In this document: positions 10,267 to 20,300 of the stretch, one piece after another
How positions within the stretch are numbered: position 1 is the stretch's first letter
Layout of the letters: each line of letters opens with the position of its first letter
Assembly (NCBI GenBank): GCA_019426215.1
Contig: CM033403.1
Coordinates: 1,493,001 to 1,557,000, forward strand
Origin: Buddleja alternifolia
Lineage: Eukaryota; Streptophyta; Magnoliopsida; Lamiales; Scrophulariaceae
Direction of reading: 5' to 3'
Length of the DNA: 64,000 nucleotides
Translations under genes and position numbers: made by a program
Notes under the pieces: generated by a model
Told to the model about the DNA's origin: nothing
Database searches by the model: none
Seen by the model: the letters and a program-made list of their open reading frames with translations, nothing else

Positions 10267-11939
10267 GGAAAAATTGCAAATTTGGTACCGTAGGATAGGG
10301 CAAGTTTGCAAATAGAACCATGCTTTTCAGTTTTCTAACTTTTGGTACCAAATTTTTTTTTTCTCACTTTGGGTACCGCCGTTAGGTTTTTGATGGATTT
10401 TGACATGTGCATGGCACATGTCCATTAACTTTTGGTTTTTTGGGGAAAATATACCGTTTGGGGCTGATTTGGAGGGAAATACACGGTCAAATGAGTCAAA
10501 AATTGCTTTGTTCTAGACATCTCTTGATTATGTGCGATATATGTGTAGATAGCCCTATGTGTCTAGTTTCATGGAAAGAAAACGGTTCACGAATCCGAGC
10601 TTTCTACAATGAGTTATGAATTTTCTCGTGAAGACGCGCACAGCTGTCTGCACAGCAGACAGATTTTTAGCTTATTTTGAATACAAAGCTGCTTTGTTCT
10701 AGACTTCTCCTGATTATGTGCGATATATGTGTGGATATTCCTATGTGTCTAGTTTCATGGGAAGAAAACGGTTCATGAATCCGAGCTTTCTACAATGAGT
10801 TATGGATTTTCTCGTGAAGACGCGCACAGCCGACAGATTTTTAGCTTATTTTGAATACAAAACTGCTTTGTTATAGATGTCTCCTGATTATGTGCAATAT
10901 ATGTGTGGATATCTCTATATGTCTAGTTTCATGGGAAGAAAACGGTTCATGAATCTGAGCTTTTTACAATGAGTTATGAATTTTCTCGTGAAGACGCGCA
11001 CAGCTGTCTGCACAGCCGACAGATTTTTAGCTAATTTTGAATACAAAAGTGCTTTGTTCTAGATGTATCCTGATTATGTGCGATATATGTGTGGGTAGCC
11101 CTATGTGTCTAGTTTCATGGAAAGAAAACGGTTTATGAATCCGAGCTTTCTACAATGAGTTATGGATTTTCTCGTGAAGACGCGCACAGCTGTCTGCACA
11201 GCCGACAGATTTTTAGCTTATTTTGAATACAAAACTGCTTTGTTCTAGATGTCTCCTGATTATGTGCAATATATGTGTGGATATCTCTATGTGTCTAGTT
11301 TCATGGGAAGAAAACGGTTCATGAATCTGAGCTTTTTACAATGAGTTATGAATTTTCTCGTGAAGACGCGCACAGCTATCTGCACAGCCGACAGATTTTT
11401 AGCTAATTTTGAATACAAAACTGCTTTGTTCTAGATGTATCCTGATTATGTGCTATATATGTGTGGGTAGCCCTATGTGTCTAGTTTCATGGAAAGAAAA
11501 CGGTTCATGAATCCGATTTCTACAATGAGTTATGAATTTTCTTGTGAAGACGCGCATAGCTGTTTGCACAGCCGATAGATTTTTAGCTAATTTTGAATAC
11601 AAAACTGCTTTGTTCTAGACGTCTCCTGATTATGTGCGATATATGCGTGGATAGCCCTATGTGTCTAGTTTAATGGGAAGAAAATGGTTCATGAATTCGA
11701 GCTTTCTACAATGATTTACGAATTTTCTCGTGAAGACGCGCACAACTATCTGCATAGCCGAGAAGCTCCAAAAAGTTAACGGACATGTGCAAGGCACATG
11801 TCAAAATCCGTCAAATTACTAACGGTGGTACCCAAAGTGAGAAAAAAAAACATATTTGGAACCAAAAGTGAGAAAAGTGAAAAATGTAGTACTATTTGCG
11901 AACTAACTTATCCTACGATACCAAAATTGCAATTTTTCC
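10267..11939. mobile_element. Mutator-like element with ~170-bp TIRs and a tandem-repeat core
   Basis: Positions 10267-10435 are inverted at 11770-11939 (both begin GGAAAAATTGCAA on their own strand). The flanks are AAACAGCATA and AAATAGCATA, a 10-bp imperfect TSD (Mutator-like elements usually make 9 to 11 bp). Each TIR contains a perfect palindromic stem, GACATGTGC / GCACATGTC (10402-10422 and 11782-11802). No transposase is present. Nearly the whole interior is a tandem array. Confidence 0.85.
10504..11760 (+). repeat. Seven-copy ~186-bp tandem array
   Basis: Copies begin with GCTTTGTTCTAGA-like sequence at 10504, 10691, 10864, 11051, 11237, 11423 and 11607 (periods 187, 173, 187, 186, 186, 184). 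Each contains GTGTCTAGTTTCATGG, AGAAAACGGTTCATGAATCC, ACAATGAGTTATG and CGTGAAGACGCGCACAGC. A single diverged copy lies on the minus strand at about 57195-57393. Confidence 0.92.
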
Positions 11940-12376
11940 AAATAGCATATACAAAAGGGAAAGAAAATGAAGACTTTGAAAATAGTATTATGCGAAGTAT
12001 GAAAAATAGTATTAAGAGTGAGAATATTTTTTTTAAAAAAAAATGATGAGATAGAAGGTGGGGCCGGATTGGTGGGGGTATTAAGAGAGAGAGAGAGATT
12101 TTTTATATGAAGTATGGAAAATAGTATTAAGAGAGAGAAATTTTTTAAAAAAAGAAAATGAGGAGAGAGAAGGTGGGGCCGGATGGGTGAGAGGTATTAA
12201 GAGAGAGAGAGAGATTTTTTCAAAAAAAAAATTGGAGAGAGAAAGGGTAGGTGAGAAGTAGGGAGAGATTTTTTTTTAAAAGAAAATTTGGTAGTATACC
12301 AACCAACCACATGTTTTGGACATTTTTATTGGTAAAATTGATTTTTGGGAGAAGAGCATGCCAACCAATTAAGGCC

Positions 12377-14890
12377 TAAAATTCTCTGATATAGAAAGGC
12401 AGGTAGATTGTGCTAGAATGGAACTCTTTGAAATCCAGAATCAGCTCCAGTTATTTCCTCAATGTGAAGAGGTACAAAAAAGAGAAGTTGAAGGGAAAGC
12501 AAAATTTAGAGAAAAAAGTCTGGCATTAGGGAAATTCATGAAACAAAAGGCTAAAGAGAATTGGATAACCATGGGAGATTGGAACACTAAGTTCTTCTAC
12601 TTGTTTTTGAAGAAAAAGTAGTACAGGAATAGAGTGATGAGTATAGAAGATGGTAATGGGCAGATTCTAACAGAGTATAAGGCAGTCACAGATCACTTTG
12701 TGGATTTTACAAGCAACTACTCGGGACTAGGTCTGAGAGGAGCAGATCAGATGCTTATGTTTATGAAGTAGGTCCAAGATTAACTTTAGACCAACAAATG
12801 GATCTTATCAAACCCTTTAGTGCAGAAGATGTGAAAAAAGACTTATTTAGCATTAATAGCTCAAAGAGCCCAGGGCCTGATGGATATGGGAGTGGGTTTT
12901 TTAAAGCAGCATGGAGTGTGGTTGGGGAATAAGTCACAAATGCAATATTGGACTTCTTTAAACATGGGAAGATGCTCAAGCAGATGAATTCTACATTGTT
13001 GGCTCTTGTGCCAAAGGTTGACAATCCAAAAGTTGCTAGTGAGTTCAGGCCAATAGCATGTTGTAACACCATCTACAAATGCATTTTAAAGATGATGACT
13101 TCAAGACTCTCTCTTGTGCTCCCATCATTAATAAATGATAATCAGGGTGCTTTTGTTCAAAATAGGTCATTCATTGACAATGTGCTTATAAGTCAAGAAC
13201 TTATAGGGATGTACAGTAGAAAGCATATTTCCCTGAGATGCCTTATGAAGGTGGACATAAAAAAAGCCTACGACACAGTAGATTGGATGTTTCTGAAAGA
13301 GATGCTTGAAGGGTACCGGTTTCCTCAGGTTTTCAGTAATTGGATTATGGAATGTGTATAGTCTCTAACATTCACTTTAGTTCCTAATGGTGAAAATCAC
13401 GGTTTTTTCGAGGGGAAAAGAGGGATCACGCAAGGGGACCCCATATCCCCCCTATTATTTGTCCTTGTGATGGAATAATTTACCAGGAGTATGAAAATTG
13501 CAGCTCAAGAACATGTATTCAGATACCATCCTGCGTGTAAGTCTCTCCAACTCACTAATATTTGCTTTGCAGATGACCTCATGATCTTCTGCAAAGCTTT
13601 TATACCTTCTGTGCAAATCATTTGGGACACTTGTAATGCATTTTCTAGAACTACAGGCCTATATGCCAATCAAGCTAAATCAAACATTTACATTAGAGGG
13701 GTTTGTGATGAGATTAAACAGGAAATCTTACACATAACAGGATTTAGTGAGGGCTGTTTTCCTATCAGATACTTAGGGGTGCCTCTCTCACCCACTAAAT
13801 GGGCCAAAATTGAATTTTTATTCCTTGGTAGAAAAGATTTCCAATAGACTTGTCAGATGTACTTCTAGAAACTTGTCCTATGCAGGGAGATGTCAACTTA
13901 TAAACTCTATCCTGTTTTCTTTGCATGTGTATTGGTCTGCGATTTTTATATTACCTCAATCTGTGGTCAAAATGGTAGAACAGAAATGTAGGGATTTTCT
14001 TTGGGGTAGTAGTGAAATACAGCGGAAAGTTCCTTTGATCAGTTGGGACAGGATTTGCTCCAAAAAGAGATAGGGGGTCTGAACATTAAGAATTGTAAAA
14101 TTTGGAATGTTGCTGCTGTTGGGAAATAAGTATGGGCTCTCTCTCAGAAAAAGAATTCGTTGTGGGTTAAATGGGTGTCTACTGTCTATCTGAAAAATCA
14201 GGAATTCTGGGAATACAGCACACCTCAAGACTGTAGTTGGTCTTGGAGAAAAATTGACAAGGTGAAAAATCGAGTTAGAAGGGGTTATAATTAAGAGAAA
14301 TGGCTGCATACACAATCTGGACTATACTCAGTACAAAGTGGTTATGATATGCTCAGAGGAGAGCAAATGGAATTTAGAGAAGCTAGATTTGTGTGGAATA
14401 TTTTGAATATACCAAAGCACTCTTTCATTTTGTGGCTCGCTATGATGAAAAGGCTACAAACTAAAGATCGATTGTGTAGATTTCTTTCCCTTTCAGATTC
14501 TATGTGTGTTCTATGTGGATTTGAACATGAAACAGGTGAACACTTATTTTTCAGTGTGCAAGGTCTAAGCTACTTCTAGAGCATATTATGCAATGGCTAC
14601 AGGTGGAGAACTTTCTTGCTCATATTAATCAATGAAATGATGGTTGAATTATGCCCTTAGAAAATGGAAACTAAAGCAGAAAGTGGTGATGGCTGGATTT
14701 GCAGCCTGTGTTTGCATGTGCTAAACAGAACGGAACTTCAGAGTTTTCAAGCAGACAACTAAAAGTTGGAATGTGGTTTGTGATTCTATTAAACAAGATA
14801 TTAGAATGAGAGTTATAGGGTATAGTGCAAATGTCCACAGAGAAAGAGATAGAGTATATATAGATTCTGTTTTGTAGGTGGTTAGATAAA
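12377..14890 (+). pseudogene. LINE 2 ORF2, reverse transcriptase and C-terminal part
   Basis: It continues ORF2 after the DNA transposon. RT words: [72 protein letters not shown], the catalytic FADDLMIF (about 13567-13590) and FPIRYLGVPLSP. A zf-RVT-like tail follows (FILWLAMMKRLQTKDRL, MCVLCGFEHETGEHLFF, about 14420-14560). At least six stops or frameshifts. Confidence 0.88.
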
Positions 14891-15030
14891 AATTGATTAC
14901 TATTGCTTATATATAGTTGATTTTCCTTTTGCTCTCACAATGGCTGTTAGCTAAGATTTGCCATAAGTGAGTGGTTTGAGTTGTAATGAATGTTTGGTGG
15001 GAATAAAGAAATTACTTTATACCTAAAAAA

Positions 15031-15047
15031 AAAGGAGTTGTGCAGGA
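15031..15047 (+). repeat. Right TSD of LINE 2
   Basis: AAAGGAGTTGTGCAGGA follows the A-tail and matches 7136-7152 with one mismatch. The original ORF1 reading of LINE 1 resumes here. Confidence 0.9.
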
Positions 15048-15202
15048 GCAAAAAGTGAAATATGAATGGAGGCCAACTAAGTGTACCTATTGCTTAGGGT
15101 ATGGTCATAAGGAAACAGAATGTAGGAGAAAGAGTAAGAAGATGGAGTGGAGGCCCAAACAAACTGGCCAGGAGAGGGGGGGAAAATGCCAGACACAATG
15201 CA
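15031..15202 (+). pseudogene. LINE 1 ORF1, C-terminal part with zinc knuckle
   Basis: It continues ORF1 after LINE 2 and contains a CCHC zinc knuckle, CTYCLGYGHKETEC, followed by a basic stretch (RRKSKKMEWRPK). It matches the arrangement in LINE 2 ORF1 (CSYCKGYGHEDSVC). The frame is cut at 15203 by the start of the copia 2 LTR (TGTTAGGAATTTC). Confidence 0.85.
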
Positions 15203-15499
15203 TGTTAGGAATTTCATGTTAGATGTTTTGATGATGACAATTAGGATGTTATGTTAGACCCCAAAATATGTAAGTTTAATTTTAGTAGAAATCATGTATA
15301 AACTTTGAAGCGTTAGATTTGTAATAGGCTTTGTAGGCTTCGTTTTGTTTTTATTCTAGATTGTTAGACTAAGTTGTCTTAGGCTGAGCGTCTGATGAAT
15401 TCTGAGTGAGCTTATCAGTAGTAAAGTTTGAAGACTCAAGCGCCTAAAGTCTGAATGAAGATGAAGTTTCCAAGCGTCTCAATGACCAGCTATATCAAG

Positions 15500-17150
15500 T
15501 GATAAGAGGCATTTTTACGTGTTTTTAAGCCCCTTTGCGTTTATGTCTTAGGTTCATTTATCGCTTGATTCTTGCCACATGTGCGTTTAATTCGTGCATT
15601 AAGTGATTTCAGGTCTTAAATGGATACAATCAAAGAACGGGATGAAAAATGACGTATAAAACAAGTTTAGGCCAAATTTCTATGCACCCCTACGCCCGGG
15701 CGCCGTTTCAGCACCACTTTCTACGTTCGAGCGATATTTTCGTATTTTTAGAGACCGAATTTGATGAAGTTTCCTTCTACAAAGTTGTAGAACTATGTGT
15801 TAGCTTCAAATGAGGACTTGAATCATCCAAATCGGAGTTTTGTGGAGAGAGTTATGAAGGAAATACAATTGCTGCGCAAGACAGAGGCAAATACTCCCAA
15901 CATTCTGATTTGGGCGCCCGAGCGCCGTAAAACCCGCGCCTAGGCGCGTCCACATCCGAGATTTGATTCCTTTCAGCCAAAAGATCATCATTTGATGGGG
16001 GAATGGAACATTTAAAGCCAAGAGGTCATCACATGTATGGGGGGGATGTCATAAGTATGTTTCTTACTAGATCTACTTTTGGGAATTTTATACTACTCAC
16101 TTTAAGAGTAGTGGAGGGGACACTAGGGGGGACATACACATGAGGGGCTGATTTGTGGTGGTCTTCTTAAGGAGTTGAGGGAGGAACGGACCGAGATCAT
16201 CTTGGAGAGGAGGGAGAGAGAGGCATTTGATCCATCACTTTTCACTCATCATCATTCATCACCATATTTCTTCATCACTTTTGGAGGGGAACAAAGAGGG
16301 AGGAGCTAAGGATTGAAGATCAAGAGCAAAGATCCATCATCAATCAATTGAGGGAGTTTTAATTATTTGCATTTACATGTTTATTTCCATGAGTATGTAT
16401 ATGTTTGTATTAGATTTTCTTAAGGCTTTGATGAGAGGCTAATATTGTAGAACTAAGGCCATGTGAAGGCCAAATTTATGAATCAATATATGTGAAGTTG
16501 CTCTTTGTATTAATTCTCCTATTGCTTTGTGTGTTAATTCTATGCTTTTATTCCAATCATGTGTTTGATCACCATATGCTTGCTATCTTGCCTAATCTAG
16601 TTGTTCGAGAGAAAATAGATTAGGGTGCAAGAGAATTAACACATCATCCGAAACAAATGAGGGATTGCCCTAGAAATAGGTAAAGATTCCCGGGTGTTGT
16701 TAGCCGGATTCGTTCGGGGAAGCTCTAGAACGTTAATGCGTGATTTTTGATTAGATTCTCGGATAGACATATTTAGAGAACCGTCAATTAATCATAGGAT
16801 TATTATGTGCCGAGACATCGGGTAATAGTTAATTTAGGAGTTTCCACCAAAGCAATAGGAGTCTAATAATTCGAAGAGTAGTTCATATATATTGACGAGT
16901 AGATTTGGTTGTAGCATGTGCCTTAGTCATTTTATCATACGTGAGATTTAATTCATAGCTTGTTCCCTCCTTTGATCTTTCGTTTACTTAATTGTTTTCC
17001 TCTTGCTTTACTTTAATTGTCTTTTCTTTCATTAAAATCATAAACTAGAATTCAAGTCTCCGTGGTTCGACAACCCGGACTTTTTGTCCACTTATTACTA
17101 CACACGTCTAGTGCACTTGCTATCATAGCACGTTAAGTTTTAGCGTGTCA
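15500..17150 (+). repeat. 5' LTR of Athila 1
   Basis: It runs TGATAAGAGG...AGCGTGTCA. It differs from the 3' LTR at about 15731, 15772, 15949, 16175, 16185 and 16197 (positions approximate), otherwise identical. It includes GGCGCC-type palindromic words (15699-15712, 15907-15950) and a module at 15766-15890 shared with other LTRs in the window. Confidence 0.95.
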
Positions 17151-17156
17151 AGTTTT

Positions 17157-17174
17157 TGGCGCCGTTGCCGGGGA
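17157..17174 (+). other. Athila 1 primer-binding site
   Basis: TGGCGCCGTTGCCGGGGA lies 6 nt after the LTR and is complementary to the 3' end of plant tRNA-Asp, the primer known for Athila-type elements. Confidence 0.88.
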
Positions 17175-17309
17175 CTTGTTTATTTTAGTTTTTGATTTTT
17201 GTTTACATTTTTTCATAATTCTTAGTTTTCGTTTATTTCTTGATTTTCTTTTATTTTCGTGTTTAGTCTAATTTTGTTCTTGTATTTAATTGTTAGGTTC
17301 TTGAGGTGC

Positions 17310-20300
17310 ATGACCCGCTCCTCAAGCAAGCCTCTATACGAGTTGGAGCCCGAAATTGAAAGAGTTCTTAGGACTAGTAGGCGAGCAAGAGAAATGGCCA
17401 ATAATCTCAACCAAAACCCAAATGGAAATTTCCCGGACATGAACTCACCGGAAACTAGGGAGTGGTTACAAGGTGTTCTACAAGCCATGCAAGCGGTACC
17501 TCCTCCACAACTCCCGTCGGTTCGGGGTAGCTTACCACCTAGGGTCCATACCATTCCGGGGCCCGTAGTCGTGCCTAATTTCGTCACACCAAACTACCAC
17601 ATTCCGGCTCACATTTTTAATATGGTGCAAGGAGATCCTTTCTATGGAGAACCACACGAATCACCACACGCTCATTTGGAAACCATAGATGAGGCTCTTG
17701 TGACCATTCAATATCACCCACGTGATCTTGATGCGATTCGTCTAAGAGTCTTCCATTTCTCATTGAAGGATAGGGCGACAACATGGTACAAATCCTTACC
17801 TCCACAATCTATTACAACATGGAGTGAGTTGGTCGATGCCTTTTTAAATAAATTCTTTCCACCCTCAAAAATAAATGAGCTACGGAGTAATATAAAAGGG
17901 TTTAGGCAAAGGAGCAATGAATCTTTAGCCGAGGCTTGGGCTAGATATAAGGGCATGCTCCGTAAATGTCCCGATCATAATTTTGGGTTGAATGAACAAG
18001 TACTCCATTTCTATGATGGGGTTAGGTCACGTATTCGGCATAGACTCAACGCGGGTGCGGGAGGAGATCTCCTTGGGTTAGATTGTCAAAGTGTATGGGA
18101 CAAAGTCGAACAGTTGGCCCGAGAAGACGAGCTTTACCCCGACGATGAAGAGGCCTCATCCTCTAAAAAGGTTGCTTGTATTGAGGAAGTAGTTGAGGAA
18201 GTAGTACTCTTGGAACCGGAGGTTGGCAATGTTAATTATGTGGGGAATCAAAATAAACCTCGGGTGAACTTTCATATACCCGAGAATTTTCCAAAAAGGC
18301 CCAACCCCGCACAGAACGCACAACCGGGGATCTATCAAGCTCCACGACCACCCTTCAATAACCCAACCCCGAGGCAAGGCAATTTCAATGGACAAGGTCA
18401 AGGTCAAGTGCAAATGCGACCTCCCACAATCGATGAGAAACTGGATGCTCACATGAAAAAGTCCGATACATCTTTCAACGAACTTCGGAATATGATAAAG
18501 GATATGTGTATGGAGATGAAGGATTTGCGAACACAAGTAGGGCAACTTTCTAATGCGGTTAACGGTAGAGCCCCGGGGACTCTCCCAAGCGACACGGAAA
18601 AGAACCCGAAGGCCCAATGCAATGCCATAGCCTTGAGAAGTGGCAAACAATTGGAAAATGACACTGCCAGCACATCCGCGCCCGAGCGCCCAGATATGCG
18701 CGCCCAGGCGCCAGAAGATCCGCGCCTAGGCGCCGATACACGCGCCCAGGCGCCGCCCACTGTTTTTGTGCCAGCAGATCCGCGCCTAGGCGCCAATACA
18801 CGCGCCCAGGCGCCAGAAGATCCGCGCCTAGGCGCCGATACACGCGCCCAGGCGCCGCACACTGCTTCGGTAGGTTTTCATCCGTCTAATCCAACGCTTT
18901 CTCCCCCTATCGAAGTTCGTCTCCCCTTCCCAAATGCTCACAAAAAGAAGAAAAAGGAGATGGATCCGAGCTTTCTTCGAATTTTGGCAATCCTTCGGGA
19001 AGTGAGAATTAATATTCCGTTTATTGACGCCATCCTCCAAATGCCGAATTATGTGAAGTTCTTCAAGGACATACTCTCCAACAAGCAGAAGTGGGAAGAG
19101 AATGAGACGGTGTGCCTCACGGAAGAATGCTCCGCCGTATTACTCAATAAATTGCCAACTAAGCTCCAAGATCCCGGGAGTCTCACAATCCCATGCACAA
19201 TTGGATCCTTATCATTCAAGAAGGTGTTATGTGACTCGGGGGCCAGCATCAATCTTCTTCCATACTCACTGTTTAAAAAGCTAGGCCTTGGAAATCCCAA
19301 GCCGACCTCAATGAGCCTTCAACTAGCCGACCGATCGATCAAGAGGCCCAAGGGGATAATCGAAGACGTTATTGTCCAAGTCGACAAGTTTTATTTTCCC
19401 GTTGATTTCGTAGTACTCGACATGGAAGAGGATGTGGAAGTACCATTAATCCTAGGGAGACCATTCCTAGCCACGGGTAAGGCGGTAATTGACATTGCTA
19501 ATGGTAAGCTTACCTTGAATGTGGGCGATGACAAAGTTACCTTTGATGTTTACAAAGTCCTTAAACATCCTTTTGATCATGACTCGTGTTATCGAATTGA
19601 TACATTTGACCATTTGATTGTTGAGTATTTACAGGACAATACAATTGAAAATTCTCTCGAACAGAGTCTTATGAAATCCATGCAAGTGGACTCGGAGAAA
19701 GATGATCTAGTGGAAAAGGTTTTAAGCTTAGAGTACAAATCTTCCTCTCATTCGGGAGGATTCATCAAAGTTGATAGATCATTGTCAGGATCACCTCGCC
19801 CATCTATTGAAGAACCCCCTTCTCTCGAACTCAAACCCCTCCCCTCCCACCTTAAATATGTGTACTTGAACAATGACGAGACACTCCCATTGATCATTTC
19901 CTCATCTCTTTCAGGATCACAAGAAGAGCAATTAATGACGGTGTTGAGATCTCACAAACGGGCTTTTGGGTGGAAACTTGCGGACATCAAAGGCATTAGT
20001 CCAGCGATATGTATGCACAAAATACTTATGGAGGACTCCACCAAGCCTACACGCCAACCCCAAAGGAGATCAAACCCACAAATCCAAGAGGTAGTCAAGA
20101 AGGAAGTGATTAAACTGCTCGACTCAGGTATAATCTATCCTATTTCTGATAGTGCGTGGGTGAGCCCCACCCAAGTGGTGCCTAAGAAAGGGGGAATAAC
20201 GGTAATTGAGAATGCGAATAATGAGCTTATCCCAACTCGTATAATTAGTGGGTGGCGTGTATGTATAGATTACCGTAAGTTGAATGATGCCACACGTAAG

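Larger units (their letters stand above)
9422..12376. mobile_element. PIF/Harbinger-like DNA transposon in LINE 2 ORF2
   Basis: The ends are inverted: GGGCCTAATTGGTTGGCAT on the left and, read on the other strand, GGCCTTAATTGGTTGGCAT on the right. TAA flanks both sides (9419-9421 and 12377-12379), matching the TWA target of PIF/Harbinger elements. No transposase frame is seen, so it is non-autonomous. It carries an inserted Mutator-like element (10267-11939). Excision of 9422-12376 plus one TAA would reconnect the LINE 2 ORF2 reading frame. The right arm has repeated GTATTAAGAGAGAGAG and GGTGGGGCCGGAT blocks (12050-12250). Confidence 0.75.
7153..15030 (+). mobile_element. LINE 2: L1-like LINE nested in LINE 1
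   Basis: It runs from the 5' UTR (7153) to a short A-tail (15025-15030) and has flanking 17-bp TSDs. Order: ORF1 with DUF4283 and CCHC, ORF2 with endonuclease, RT and a zinc-finger tail. A DNA transposon (9422-12376) splits ORF2 between endonuclease and RT. ORF1 and ORF2 carry several frameshifts and stops, so it is inactive. Confidence 0.9.
6115..15202 (+). mobile_element. LINE 1: L1-like non-LTR retrotransposon, split and truncated
   Basis: The 5' UTR and ORF1 begin near 6115. ORF1 is interrupted at 7152 by LINE 2 and resumes at 15031 in the same protein context, flanked by the TSD AAAGGAGTTGTG(T/C)AGGA. After the zinc knuckle it is cut again at 15203 by the LTR of copia 2. ORF2 and the 3' end are not in the window. 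The 5' boundary is approximate. Confidence 0.8.

Noticed and set aside
10504..11760. Possible CRISPR-like or regulatory repeat array
   Set aside because: The repeats are contiguous, ~186 bp, with no unique spacers, in a plant genome and inside a TIR-bounded element. It is a tandem array, not CRISPR.
18449..18862. Minus-strand ORFs rich in [12 protein letters not shown] repeats
   Set aside because: Shadows of the GC-rich repeats in the gag linker; no homology or context of their own.
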